Shown here: one piece after another, positions 9,460-17,518 of the stretch
Layout of the letters: each line of letters begins with the position of its first letter
Numbering within the stretch: position 1 is the first letter of the stretch
From: Xanthomonas cucurbitae
GTDB lineage: Bacteria; Pseudomonadota; Gammaproteobacteria; Xanthomonadales; Xanthomonadaceae
Length of the DNA: 49,651 nt
Assembly: GCF_002939885.1 (NCBI RefSeq)
Contig: NZ_MDED01000013.1
Location: 1-49,651 of the forward strand
Reading direction: 5' to 3'
Notes under the pieces: generated by a model
Told to the model about the DNA's origin: nothing
Seen by the model: the letters and a program-made list of their open reading frames with translations, nothing else
The model's database searches: none
Position numbers and translations under genes: made by a program

Positions 9460-9740
9460 CTGTTGGCGGCCGCCAGCCACGCCATGCCGCCGAAGAACAG
9501 AAGGAAGAACGCAATGCCCACCACCCACAACGCCACGGCCAGCCAGCCCAGGATCAGACCGCCGATCGCCAGCCCGTCGCCATCCAGCCCTTGCGGGTTG
9601 CGGCGGATTTCCGCGCGCGCCAGGTGGCCGGTGATGATGGCGCAGATGCTGCCGAGAAACGGAATCAGCGTCCAGCCAAGAATGCCGGCGACCAGGCTGA
9701 CGATGGCCATGGCGCTGGTCTGTCGAACGACAACGTTCAT
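9456..9740 (-). CDS. Small DUF4190-type membrane protein
   Basis: 94 residues with two to three hydrophobic segments. Residues 10-50 (AMAIVSLVAGILGWTLIPFLGSICAIITGHLA) and LAIGGLILGWLAVALWVVG match the DUF4190 pattern of a helical hairpin plus GHLARAEIRR. An AAAGGAG site lies six bases before the second of two adjacent ATGs, so 9740 is preferred over 9743. It is the first gene of the minus-strand cluster that continues into the methyltransferase by a TTGA overlap. Its function is unknown; the localisation is inner membrane by hydropathy. Confidence 0.75.
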   Translation of the reverse strand: MNVVVRQTSAMAIVSLVAGILGWTLIPFLGSICAIITGHLARAEIRRNPQGLDGDGLAIGGLILGWLAVALWVVGIAFFLLFFGGMAWLAAANS

Positions 9741-10079
9741 CATGAACTCCTTTAAAGTGCGGCAGCCGACGGCTGGCGTCGCCTGATTATCCCAGAGCGG
9801 CCGGCCAAACGGCGTGTCCATCGAGCAGGGTGTTGGATTGCCTGGTTCAAACGGTGCGGATAGCCGTGGCGGGCCGGGGTGGCGCCTTGGAGGGCGCGTG
9901 TTCCCGGATGGCAGACGTGGTGGCCGTGCAGGGGCTGGGCAGCTGTCTGTCACGGCGCGTGTGCGGCTGCCCGGCCAGCCACTCCCGCACCAACTCGGTG
10001 CAGCACGGCGTGCGTCAGTGCGTACCCCGCGCAGCCAGACCCACGCGCCGGAACAACACCCGGCGCGTGGGCATCTCCA
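9741..10079. other. Intergenic region upstream of the DUF4190 gene
   Basis: No gene is supported on either strand. It must contain the promoter of the DUF4190-to-EamA cluster near its left end, and it contains a strong GC-rich hairpin (10040-10071) just after the aldehyde dehydrogenase stop. Confidence 0.5.
10040..10071 (-). terminator. Hairpin after the aldehyde dehydrogenase gene
   Basis: CCCACGCGCCGG and CCGGCGCGTGGG form a perfect 12-bp stem around an 8-base loop, nine bases after the stop at 10080. No clear U-tract follows on the minus strand. Confidence 0.55.
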
Positions 10080-11612
10080 TCACAGGTCGAACTTGATGCC
10101 CTGGGCCAGCGGCAACGAATCGGAGTAGTTGATGGTATTGGTCTGGCGGCGCATGTAGACCTTCCATGCATCCGAGCCGGATTCGCGGCCACCGCCGGTT
10201 TCCTTCTCCCCGCCGAACGCACCGCCAATCTCTGCACCGGAAGTGCCGATATTGACGTTGGCAATCCCGCAATCGCTGCCCGCAGCCGACAGGAACTTCT
10301 CGGCTGCTTTGAGGTTCTGGGTGAAGATCGACGACGACAGACCCTGCGGCACGCCGTTCTGCAGCTCGATCGCTTCGTCCAGCGTGGCGTACTTCATCAC
10401 GTACAGGATCGGCGCGAAGGTCTCGTGTTGCACGACTTCATCGCTGTTCTGCAGCCCGGTCACGATGGCTGGCAGCACGAAATTGCCAGGGCCCTCGATG
10501 GCGGTACCACCGATCTCCAGCGTGCCGCCGGATGCCTTGGCCTTGGCGATCGAGGCCAGGAACTGTTCCACCGCGCCGCGGCTGTTGAGCGGGCCCATCA
10601 GGTTGGCCGGATCGGTGGGGTCGCCGATCTTGCCGTCGAGCTGCTTGTAGGCCTTGACCAATGTGGCCAGCACGGTGTCGTAGAGGGAGTCGTGCACGAT
10701 CAGCCGGCGGGTGGTGGTGCAACGCTGGCCGGCGGTACCCACCGCGCCGAACACGATGCCGGGGATCGCCAGTTTCAGGTCGGCGGTCTCGTCCAGGATG
10801 ATGGCATTGTTGCCGCCCAGTTCCAGCAGGCAACGGCCCAGGCGGTGAGCCACTTTCTCGGCCACCACGCGGCCGATCTGGGTGGAGCCGGTGAAGCTGA
10901 TGAGCGGGATGCGCTTGTCTTGGACCAACTTCTCCGACAACGCGGTGCCGGCATCGTTGACCAGGAAGAAGATGTCCGGGAAGCCGGCATCCTTCAATGC
11001 CGCATTGCAGATCTTCATCGTCGCGATCGCGGTCAACGGTGTCTTGTTGGACGGCTTCCAGATACAGATATCGCCACAGATCGCCGCCAAAAATGCATTC
11101 CACGCCCACACCGCCACCGGGAAGTTGAACGCGCTGATGATGCCCACCAGCCCCAGCGGCTGGTATTGCTCGTACATGCGGTGGCCAGGGCGCTCCGAAT
11201 GCATGGTGTAGCCATAGAGCATGCGGCTTTGGCCCACGGCGAAATCGGCGATGTCGATCATCTCCTGCACTTCGCCATCGCCTTCGGGCTTGCTCTTGCC
11301 CATTTCCAGCGCCACCAGCGAACCGAGCGCATCCTTGTGCGCACGCAGCGCCTCGCCACACAGGCGTACCGCCTCGCCGCGACGCGGCGCCGGCGTGGTG
11401 CGCCATACCTTGAAGGCCGCCTGCGCGCGCTGGATGATCAGCTCGTAATCGTCCGGCGTGGTCGCCTGCACATCGGCGATGACGGCGTTGGTGGTCGGAT
11501 TGAGCGGCTGCAGCACGCCGACACCGGTGGCCTGCGACCAGGTCGCCTTGCCGAGGTAGGTGCCGGAATTGGACGCGGCGAGGTCGAGCGCCTTGAGCAG
11601 GTCAGCGGACAT
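10080..11612 (-). CDS. amaB: ALDH7-type aldehyde dehydrogenase, probable aminoadipate/piperideine-6-carboxylate dehydrogenase
   Basis: 510 residues. The ALDH active site is clear: general base Glu in LLELGGNNA and nucleophile Cys in [12 protein letters not shown], with the [10 protein letters not shown] cofactor loop. The N-terminal [20 protein letters not shown] and C-terminal [17 protein letters not shown] blocks point to the ALDH7 (antiquitin/AmaB) branch, which oxidises alpha-aminoadipic semialdehyde in lysine breakdown. The ATG at 11612 has AGGAG five bases upstream; the frame is open 19 codons further but that part is non-coding leader. It stands alone, with no lysine genes nearby, so the substrate is inferred from family only. 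Confidence 0.85.
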   Translation of the reverse strand: MSADLLKALDLAASNSGTYLGKATWSQATGVGVLQPLNPTTNAVIADVQATTPDDYELIIQRAQAAFKVWRTTPAPRRGEAVRLCGEALRAHKDALGSLVALEMGKSKPEGDGEVQEMIDIADFAVGQSRMLYGYTMHSERPGHRMYEQYQPLGLVGIISAFNFPVAVWAWNAFLAAICGDICIWKPSNKTPLTAIATMKICNAALKDAGFPDIFFLVNDAGTALSEKLVQDKRIPLISFTGSTQIGRVVAEKVAHRLGRCLLELGGNNAIILDETADLKLAIPGIVFGAVGTAGQRCTTTRRLIVHDSLYDTVLATLVKAYKQLDGKIGDPTDPANLMGPLNSRGAVEQFLASIAKAKASGGTLEIGGTAIEGPGNFVLPAIVTGLQNSDEVVQHETFAPILYVMKYATLDEAIELQNGVPQGLSSSIFTQNLKAAEKFLSAAGSDCGIANVNIGTSGAEIGGAFGGEKETGGGRESGSDAWKVYMRRQTNTINYSDSLPLAQGIKFDL

Positions 11613-11714
11613 GAAATCTCCTGGAAGTCGGAACGGGACGGCCGCAGTGCAGGCAAGACCTGTCGGCAACGGCTAGCCGGCGATTTTAGCAGGCTCCACC
11701 CACCGCCCGCCCGC

Positions 11715-11742
11715 TTGGCAAGCTGGCTGAACATGCGACAAT
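11715..11742 (+). promoter_or_regulatory. Promoter of tRNA-Arg
   Basis: TTGGCA (11715-11720) and GACAAT (11737-11742) are 16 bases apart; transcription would start within a few bases of the tRNA 5' end at 11752. Confidence 0.5.
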
Positions 11743-11751
11743 GCGCGCCTT

Positions 11752-11828
11752 GGCCCCGTAGCTCAGCTGGATAGAGCGTCCCCCTCCTAAGGGGAAGGTC
11801 GCCCGTTCGAATCGGGCCGGGGTCACCA
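11752..11828 (+). tRNA. tRNA-Arg (anticodon CCT)
   Basis: A 77-base cloverleaf. The acceptor GGCCCCG pairs with CGGGGTC (one G-T), the D arm is GCTC...GAGC, the anticodon stem TCCCC/GGGGA encloses CTCCTAA (anticodon CCT, reads AGG), the T arm is GCCCG-TTCGAAT-CGGGC, and CCA is encoded at the end. It marks the left border of the AT-richer accessory stretch up to the tRNA-Ala. Confidence 0.95.
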
Positions 11829-11865
11829 GGGATCAACCACTTGCAGACTTCGGTGATTCTGGCGC

Positions 11866-12135
11866 CTAGGCCACCAGCTGTGATCTCTCAGTAGGTTGTT
11901 CATCCGGGGCTGATCTGGAAGATGGGGGTTCTAGCAACGAAGTTGGATGCACGCCCAGCGCCTCAGCAAGGCGGTAGATGTTCAACAGCGCAATGTTGCG
12001 CTGCCCGCGCTCGACGCCGCCCAGGTAGCTGCGCGCCAACCCGCTCTCCAAGGCAAGACGTTCCTGGGAGAGTCCCTTGGTCTTGCGGACCTCGGCAAGT
12101 CGCAGCCCAAACAGGACACGGGGATCGGTTGGCAT
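11866..12135 (-). CDS. XRE-family helix-turn-helix regulator
   Basis: About 89 residues from ATG 12135, with an AGAG sequence six bases upstream; an ATG at 12150 and a TTG at 12171 are in-frame alternatives. Residues 5-65 form an HTH_3 domain: [20 protein letters not shown], then [19 protein letters not shown], the recognition-helix region, and [14 protein letters not shown] packing near [17 protein letters not shown]. The tail is Ser/Pro-rich. Its target is unknown. It sits directly after tRNA-Arg and points back toward it, as solitary regulators on small islands often do. Confidence 0.8.
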   Translation of the reverse strand: MPTDPRVLFGLRLAEVRKTKGLSQERLALESGLARSYLGGVERGQRNIALLNIYRLAEALGVHPTSLLEPPSSRSAPDEQPTERSQLVA

Positions 12136-12312
12136 CGCTTTCTCTGGCATGTGAGAACGATGCGGTGGCAACCTCTATCGGGCCACGCCCTATGAGGACA
12201 CCCTCTATGAGTGACATTAATGTCTGGCTCTTCTATCATTCCTTGGTGGAGCGCTCGGACAGCTCTGCGACTGCCCTGTACAACTGAGGTCCGAATGCCA
12301 AGGGGGTTCACC

Positions 12313-12639
12313 ATGAAATTGAAGTTTTGCGGTGCGGCGGCCGTCGTGCTGCTTGTCGGCGCATGTGCCACTCACGCCGACTGGCTGCCAACCAAAATGA
12401 GCCGCGCAGATGGTGTGATTGCGCTTTCGTATGAGCGCAATGAATTCCAGCGCACTGATCTAAGCGAGCAGCAGGCAATCCATCTAGCCGAGCAGAAGTG
12501 CCGGAACTGGGGTTATAAAGGAGCGGAGCCATTCGGGTCTCAGAGTACCGAATGCCTGTCGCGCCGAGGATTCGGAAACTGCGGATCAAGGCGAGTGACC
12601 GTTGAGTTCCAGTGCACAGGTTCGCCTAGTCAGCAGTAG
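12313..12639 (+). CDS. YecR-like lipoprotein
   Basis: 108 residues from ATG 12313, with AGGGGG seven bases upstream. It has a lipoprotein signal (MKLKFCGAAAVVLLVGAC, lipobox LVGAC). The mature part matches the YecR-like pattern: GVIALSYERNEF, a helix QQAIHLAEQKCRNWGYKGAEPFG, and later cysteines ending in VTVEFQC. YecR proteins are outer-membrane-bound lipoproteins of unknown role; the E. coli one is flagellar-regulated, but no motility gene is adjacent here. Upstream in-frame codons exist but lack a ribosome site. Confidence 0.7.
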   Translation: MKLKFCGAAAVVLLVGACATHADWLPTKMSRADGVIALSYERNEFQRTDLSEQQAIHLAEQKCRNWGYKGAEPFGSQSTECLSRRGFGNCGSRRVTVEFQCTGSPSQQ

Positions 12640-12679
12640 CCACCGAAACGATACAGATACCGTTGCCGCAGGAGGCGCA

Positions 12680-13102
12680 ATGCTTGAGTTCATAGGAATG
12701 GTCGCGGTATGTGCAGCGGGTCTTTGGCTTGCGCGGTACCTGTGGAGTTTCTGGCGGTTTCGCCAAAGTATCAATGCCGTGGAGGCGCTTGCTTCAGCAG
12801 TGAAAGCCAAAGCTGATTTCGTCGCAGCTGAAGTGGGAGCCGATGCCGCAGAAAAAACCTACTTTATTGCAATCTGCCTCAAGAGCCTTGCAGATTCCCT
12901 GAGTTACGGCAAGTTGGCGAACCCACTCATTGCGGGGACTCAGCTTGAGGTGCTGGAAGGCATGATCGGATCGCCTGACGATGTGGCCTTCTACATGGAT
13001 AAGTCCGTGGACTCCATCACCGAAATAAGGCTAGGGCTTGTGCGTGCTCGCGAGTCGTTTGTCTTACTGCACCAAGCAATGGGTAGCAGGCCAATCGGTT
13101 GA
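12680..13102 (+). CDS. Hypothetical single-pass membrane protein
   Basis: 140 residues. The ATG at 12680 has GGAGG four bases upstream; an upstream in-frame start would overlap the YecR gene and have no ribosome site. One N-terminal membrane helix (FIGMVAVCAAGLWLARYLW) is followed by basic WRFRQ and a mainly helical cytoplasmic domain (VEALASAVKAKADFVAAEVG, YFIAICLKSLADSL). I recognise no family. It lies 40 bases after the YecR gene on the same strand, and the duplication at 13104 begins right after its stop. Confidence 0.6.
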   Translation: MLEFIGMVAVCAAGLWLARYLWSFWRFRQSINAVEALASAVKAKADFVAAEVGADAAEKTYFIAICLKSLADSLSYGKLANPLIAGTQLEVLEGMIGSPDDVAFYMDKSVDSITEIRLGLVRARESFVLLHQAMGSRPIG

Positions 13103-13436
13103 GGGGCAAAAGGGGTCAGAGTGATTTACAGGCGGACAAATAAGGGCAAAAGGGGTCAGAGTGATTTACAGGCGGACAAATAAAAAGGTCACGTTCTGAG
13201 GTATCACCACGTTTTAGGGAGAGGGCTGTGCCAGGTTGGCTTTTCAGCGGTTTTCCCATGCGACGTCATGCTAGGTTGCTGGCACGGATGCTGGTTGACA
13301 CGCTTGACGTCGGGGGTGTCGCATGTGCGTCGCGCTTTCTCGTTATGCGCTAAACAACTTCGCATTGAGCGGGATCAACGGTTATACCTGCTCGTAACAA
13401 TTGGCGGACCTTCCACGACTGTGCGGCAGACATTCA
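13103..13436. other. Intergenic region with tandem duplication, upstream of the S53 peptidase
   Basis: Starts with two perfect 40-bp repeats. The remainder is AT-richer than average; a TTGACA at about 13296 could be a -35 element but no matching -10 is clear. No gene is supported. Confidence 0.5.
13104..13183. repeat. Perfect 40-bp tandem duplication
   Basis: 13104-13143 and 13144-13183 are identical (start GGGCAAAAGGGGTCAGAGTG, end GGACAAATAA). The GGGGTCAGAGT core is a sequence I associate with the edges of small mobile elements in gammaproteobacteria; that link is from memory. Confidence 0.9.
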
Positions 13437-15203
13437 ATGATGCGAACCCCTTTGAGCATGGCGTTGCTGGCATCGGTTGTAACGGTGTGTAGCACCAGTA
13501 GCGTGTGCGCGGCGAACCTGGATCTGCATCCGCTGGATGTGTCTTCCAGAGTGTCTTCCAGTGCGCCAATGGCGCCAGAAAGCAGGTTGCAGGTCACGCT
13601 CGTGCTCAAGCCGCGCCTGGATGCAGCAGCGCAACATACGGCGATCGATCGATGGTTGACACATGATTCTGCCGACCCGATGTTGCGTGCCACCCTGGAC
13701 AGGGGCACCCAGGGGGCTGCCAGCGACATCGCGCAGATCAAGCAATACTTCCTCAAGTATGGCATTACCGACGTGCAGGCCGTCTCCGATGGTCGCCTGT
13801 TGCAAGTGGGCAGTACGGTGGCGGCATTGCAGTCTGCATTTGGGGTGACATTGCGTTCGGGTAGCCTCGACGGACGTGCGGTCTACTTCAATCAGAACCC
13901 GATTCAGCTGCCTGCAGCATTGCGTGACACCGTCCAGGGCGTGTTGGGGCTGGATAATCTGAGCCTTGCCCGGCCACCACGGCGCGCGGTACCGAGTGCT
14001 GATGCGCAGAGTGCTGATGCGATGCTGCGGACCATGGTCGCAGCCGCACCTGCAGCGGCGGCTTCGGAGGTGGTGCGGCACAGTGTGGAAGAACTCAACA
14101 GTGCGTATGGCGCCAATGCGCTGGCACCGGCCAGCGACGTGGTGGGTGCGGTGATCGCTGTGGGGAATTTGCAAACAACACTGGTTCGTCTGCAGCATTT
14201 CCAGGCGTTGCATGGCCTGCATACACCGGTCACGGTGATTACGGTAGGTGATCCTGCAGCGCAAGGCTATGGCGTGGTCAACGACGAGGTGGAATGGAAT
14301 ATGGATACCCAGTTGCTACTGGGTAGCGCTGGCGGATTGAAGCGCCTGCTTATTTATAATGTGCCGGACTTCACCTTCAAGAGTTTGGTCGATGGCATGA
14401 CGCGCGCCAGCGACGACAACCTCGCGCGTGTGGTCAGTATGTCCATCGGTGCTGCGGAGACTGATATCAACGAGGCGGTGTTCCAGGCGATGGATGCAAG
14501 CCTGTCAAAGGCAGTGCGGCAGGGACAGAATTTCCTGATTTCCAGCGGTGACGATGGCATCTATCAACCGCTGAGTGCACGCGCCAACGCGCCTTACTAC
14601 GACAGCCTGAAGGGTCGCCCGCAGCAGCGGCAGGTTGCGTTCCCCGCATCGGATCCATATGCCATCGCCGTTGGTGCCACCGAGTTGCAGACCAAGGTCG
14701 GCAGCCCAGGAACTTACGTGGCCGAACACGTCTGGAATGCGGGTGTTGGCAGCCAGATCTCACAGGGCGGTGCGAGCAGGCTCGGCGCTGCGCCGCAATG
14801 GCAGAAGAGCATGATCGCCGGTCAGGTGAGTTCCGGGCGTCGTGCAGTGCCGGACGTCAGTTTCAACGGCGCGTTCTCGAGCAGCGCGCAGATCCTGAGC
14901 AGCGATGCCCAAGGTAACGAAGCACCTTGGTACGTGTGGGGTACAAGCGCATCTGCGCCGACCTTCGCCGGCTATGTCGCGCGTCTGCTGCAATCGCATC
15001 CGAACCTGGGTTTTATCGGCCCGCAGATCTATCGCTATGCCGATCAGCGCAGCCAGGCACAACGCGGACACGATGTGCTTGTCGGCACGAATGGCTTGTA
15101 TGGCGATGGCTACACGGCCGTCAGCGGTTGGGATTTTGCATCGGGTTGGGGAAGCCTGGATATCGGCGATTTCGACCGTTTTCTGGCGCATGCATCGCCT
15201 TGA
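13437..15203 (+). CDS. Secreted S53 (sedolisin/xanthomonalisin-like) serine-carboxyl peptidase
   Basis: 588 residues from ATG 13437 (a second ATG follows directly). A signal peptide (about 1-25, SSVCA cut region) precedes a pro-kumamolisin activation domain (about 45-180: LVLKPRLD, QIKQYFLKYGIT, LQSAFGVTL). The catalytic domain keeps the full S53 set: Glu286 and Asp290 (EWNMD), Asp372 in ISSGDDG and Ser504 in GTSASAP. The C-terminal Ca-site region shows DVLVGTNG and GWDFASGWGS. It should be an exported acid protease activated by prodomain removal. The gene stands alone in AT-richer DNA between the two tRNAs, flanked by GGGGTCAG-type sequences, which hints at acquisition. The ribosome site is weak; a TTG at 13401 is a less likely start. 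Confidence 0.85.
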   Translation: MMRTPLSMALLASVVTVCSTSSVCAANLDLHPLDVSSRVSSSAPMAPESRLQVTLVLKPRLDAAAQHTAIDRWLTHDSADPMLRATLDRGTQGAASDIAQIKQYFLKYGITDVQAVSDGRLLQVGSTVAALQSAFGVTLRSGSLDGRAVYFNQNPIQLPAALRDTVQGVLGLDNLSLARPPRRAVPSADAQSADAMLRTMVAAAPAAAASEVVRHSVEELNSAYGANALAPASDVVGAVIAVGNLQTTLVRLQHFQALHGLHTPVTVITVGDPAAQGYGVVNDEVEWNMDTQLLLGSAGGLKRLLIYNVPDFTFKSLVDGMTRASDDNLARVVSMSIGAAETDINEAVFQAMDASLSKAVRQGQNFLISSGDDGIYQPLSARANAPYYDSLKGRPQQRQVAFPASDPYAIAVGATELQTKVGSPGTYVAEHVWNAGVGSQISQGGASRLGAAPQWQKSMIAGQVSSGRRAVPDVSFNGAFSSSAQILSSDAQGNEAPWYVWGTSASAPTFAGYVARLLQSHPNLGFIGPQIYRYADQRSQAQRGHDVLVGTNGLYGDGYTAVSGWDFASGWGSLDIGDFDRFLAHASP

Positions 15204-15382
15204 TCGACAGCCGGCAGTGTTTGTTTGCTGCCGGTGCTGTAAACGGGGTCAGCTTGGCTTTCAAAGTGAATCTGACCTGGTTTTTTCGACGATGAGCAGG
15301 GGAGGGGATACCCCCAGCTACCGCCAAAATTACCGCCAGCTACCGCCGGATTTGCGCGGTCTCGGCTAGACTGCCCTGGAAA

Positions 15383-15425
15383 CAAAAAAGGCCGGAAAGC
15401 CTTGTTTTGCATGGCTTTCCGGCCT
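15383..15425 (-). terminator. Intrinsic terminator of tRNA-Ala
   Basis: AGGCCGGAAAGCC (15389-15401) and GGCTTTCCGGCCT (15413-15425) form a perfect 13-bp stem; read on the minus strand it ends in TTTTTTGTTT. Confidence 0.85.
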
Positions 15426-15451
15426 CGTTTGCACCGTCTAGGACGGCAAGA

Positions 15452-15527
15452 TGGTGGAGCGGAAGGGGATCGAACCCTCGACCTTCGCGATGCGAACGCG
15501 ACGCTCTCCCAGCTGAGCTACCGCCCC
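15452..15527 (-). tRNA. tRNA-Ala (anticodon CGC)
   Basis: A 76-base cloverleaf on the minus strand. The acceptor GGGGCGG pairs with CCGCTCC, the D arm is GCTC...GAGC, the anticodon stem TCGCG/CGCGA encloses TTCGCAT (anticodon CGC, reads GCG), the T loop is TTCGATC, and CCA is encoded. A promoter lies upstream and a strong terminator downstream. Confidence 0.95.
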
Positions 15528-15537
15528 ACGTGTCGCG

Positions 15538-15567
15538 ATTCTACCCGCATGCCAGGCGGTTCGCCAA
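15538..15567 (-). promoter_or_regulatory. Promoter of tRNA-Ala
   Basis: On the minus strand TTGGCG (15567-15562) and TAGAAT (15543-15538) are 18 bases apart, with the tRNA starting 10 bases further on. Confidence 0.6.
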
Positions 15568-15611
15568 GCCGGTCGCCACCGATCGCGCCGCAGGGCGCGA
15601 TGGTGCCGGCC

Positions 15612-16013
15612 TTATTCGCTGACCAGCGGGAACTTGAGGTCCGGGTGCTTGGCCTTCCATTCCTTGTACGCCACCGAGCCTTCCCAGGCAGCGAAGGCCT
15701 TGGGGGTGCGGCCACGGCCCGACCAGGTCTCGCCGGTGTGCGGCAGCTGGTACTTCGGCTTCACTTCGCTACGGCCGCTCTTGACCACTTCCCGGCGCGC
15801 GGGGGCACTTCCCAGGTAGGCGGCGATATCGTTGCGCTGCTTGGTGTTGAAGTGGCCGGCGAACTGCTCCATCAGGGAAACGATGGTGGCATGCGCAGAG
15901 GATGCCTCGCTGGCGCGCTCGGTTTTCTCCTGTTCTTCCAGCTTCTGCAGCTCGTCCAGCAGCTTGGCTTTGGCTTGCGCGATGGAATCCAGTTTCGAAG
16001 AAGTATTGCTCAC
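15612..16013 (-). CDS. H-NS family nucleoid-associated protein
   Basis: 133 residues, usual H-NS length, from GTG 16013. The N-terminal part (SNTSSKLDSIAQAKAKLLDE, LQKLEEQEKTERASEASSAH) is a coiled coil for oligomerisation. The C-terminal DNA-binding domain has YQLPHTGETWSGRGRTP, the H-NS loop that reads the minor groove of AT-rich DNA. Xanthomonas H-NS-like proteins (Xrv group) affect virulence and silence foreign genes; which paralog this is cannot be decided here. No clear ribosome site precedes the GTG, but the frame upstream does not look coding. It is transcribed alone, and the 312 bases upstream hold no gene. Confidence 0.85.
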   Translation of the reverse strand: MSNTSSKLDSIAQAKAKLLDELQKLEEQEKTERASEASSAHATIVSLMEQFAGHFNTKQRNDIAAYLGSAPARREVVKSGRSEVKPKYQLPHTGETWSGRGRTPKAFAAWEGSVAYKEWKAKHPDLKFPLVSE

Positions 16014-16325
16014 AGAGGTATGGCCTCGGAATAGGGAGTGGAGACGCCGCCGTCGGGCGTGCGTCATTATGACATGCGGTCCGGGCAGGCCAAGGTTCTG
16101 ACCTGGCTGCGGTGCGTTACAGGCCGTGTTGGATGGCTTTCGTGGTGTCGTTGCGGACCTGTTCGGCCAATACGCAAGACAGGTGAGTCTGGCGCCAAGA
16201 CGCCGTGTGAGCTGCAGTGCGTGTCTGCTGGCGTCGGAATGGATCGCATCCAGCACACTCTGGCGCGCCGGGCGGTGCAGCGGTGATGCCGCCACACCCG
16301 CCTAGGTCGTGGTACGTAGCACCGA
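16014..16325. other. Intergenic region upstream of the H-NS gene
   Basis: No gene or clear hairpin is seen. It should hold the promoter and leader of the H-NS gene and the end of the rnd transcript. Confidence 0.5.
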
Positions 16326-17420
16326 TCATGCTGCCGGGTTGTCGCCCAGCAATGGCAGCAGCTGGGCTTCCAGCAGCGCGCGACGCCACTGGCCCAGCGC
16401 AGTGGGCCAGCTGTGTTGCTCGATCAGGGTTTCCAGGTGGCGGCGCGAAGCCAGCAGGCCGTCTGGCAAGCCGAGCTCGCGGCTGCGTTGCGCCACCGCT
16501 TCCTGCAGCCGCTTGAGCACGGCCTTGTTGCCGTCGGTGGCGGCCTGCGCCAGTGGGGCGTGGTCTTCGTCGGACAGCGGCGTGTGGAGCGCGTCCCATA
16601 CCGCGTTGATCAGCTTGCGCGGCGCCTTGGGGAACTTGTCGAACTGTTGCTGTAGCGCCTCCAGATCGGCCGGCGGAAAGCGGGCCAGCTGGCTGGCCAG
16701 CTCGTTGTCCAGTATCCAGCTACGCGGGCGGTCGCTCTGGCGTGCCTGCAGGTCGCGCCAGCGCAGCAACCGCAGCAGCCGGCGTTGCGCGGCAGGTTCC
16801 AGGAACTGCGCGGTGCGCAGGCTCACATGCGGCCAGCGCTCGCCGTCATCGTGCTCGACCGTGGCGAGCAGGCGTTCGGCATCTTCGTCCAGCCAGCCCA
16901 GGCGGTGCTGTTCGGTGAGACGGCGCGTGAGGTCGTCGTGGATGGCGAACAGATAACGTACATCGTCGGCGGCGTACTCCAGTTGAGAGGGCGATAGCGG
17001 CCGACGCATCCAGTCCGAGCGCGTCTCGCCCTTGGTCAGCAGCGTGCCGGTGATTTCCTGCACCAGCTTCTGGTAGCCCATGCCGCCGCCCACCCCGGCC
17101 ATCGCCGCGGCGATCTGGGTGTCGAACAGCGGTCGCGGCAACACACCGCAGGCGCACTTGAAGGTGACCAGGTCCTCGCTGGCGCTGTGCATCACCTTGA
17201 CGATGTCGGTGGCGGTCAACCAGGCAGCGAGCGCTTCGTTCATGCCGGGGATCAGTGGGTCGATTAGCAGGATCTCCTCGCCGACGGCCATCTGCACCAG
17301 CGCCAGTTGCGGCCAGTAGGTGCGTTCGCGAATGAATTCGGTATCCAGGCCGATACGCGAAGGGCGCGATGCCTGCAGGCGTTCGCTCAACTCGGAGGGG
17401 TGGGTGATCCAGTGGGGCAC
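16326..17420 (-). CDS. rnd: Ribonuclease D
   Basis: 364 residues, a 3'-5' exoribonuclease that trims tRNA precursors and other stable RNAs. The DEDDy catalytic set is visible: Asp/Glu in IGLDTEFIRERTYWP, Asp in HSASEDLVTF, and YAADDVRYLFAI with Tyr and Asp. An HRDC-type region follows (LRLLRWRDLQARQSDRPRSW, PPADLEALQQQF). The GTG at 17420 begins at the conserved N-terminus (PHWITHPSEL) with GGA about seven bases upstream; open frame before it is not conserved-looking. It is single and divergent from the lipoprotein at 17519. Confidence 0.9.
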   Translation of the reverse strand: MPHWITHPSELSERLQASRPSRIGLDTEFIRERTYWPQLALVQMAVGEEILLIDPLIPGMNEALAAWLTATDIVKVMHSASEDLVTFKCACGVLPRPLFDTQIAAAMAGVGGGMGYQKLVQEITGTLLTKGETRSDWMRRPLSPSQLEYAADDVRYLFAIHDDLTRRLTEQHRLGWLDEDAERLLATVEHDDGERWPHVSLRTAQFLEPAAQRRLLRLLRWRDLQARQSDRPRSWILDNELASQLARFPPADLEALQQQFDKFPKAPRKLINAVWDALHTPLSDEDHAPLAQAATDGNKAVLKRLQEAVAQRSRELGLPDGLLASRRHLETLIEQHSWPTALGQWRRALLEAQLLPLLGDNPAA

Positions 17421-17518
17421 GTGATTTCCGTCGACAGCCAGGGTTTGCGCAGAGCGCGCAGAATAGCCTAACGTCGCGATCGCCTGTCGTGCGGCAGAGT
17501 ACTGGAAGGGAGCAGGTG

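Noticed and set aside
9879..11774. 631-codon plus-strand frame opposite the aldehyde dehydrogenase
   Set aside because: Low-complexity His/Arg/Gln composition typical of antisense to a GC-rich gene; the minus strand has all ALDH motifs.
11438..11836. Minus-strand frame across tRNA-Arg (starts [13 protein letters not shown])
   Set aside because: It is the translated antisense of the tRNA, a well-known false gene type.
15312..15350. Phage attachment site beside tRNA-Ala
   Set aside because: Only 9-12 bases of similarity, and to the tRNA 5' part rather than the usual 3' end; kept as a low-interest observation only.
11752..15527. Integrase-bounded genomic island
   Set aside because: The two tRNAs and the composition suggest it, but no integrase and no direct repeat of a tRNA 3' end longer than about 8 bases was found, so only an accessory stretch is claimed.
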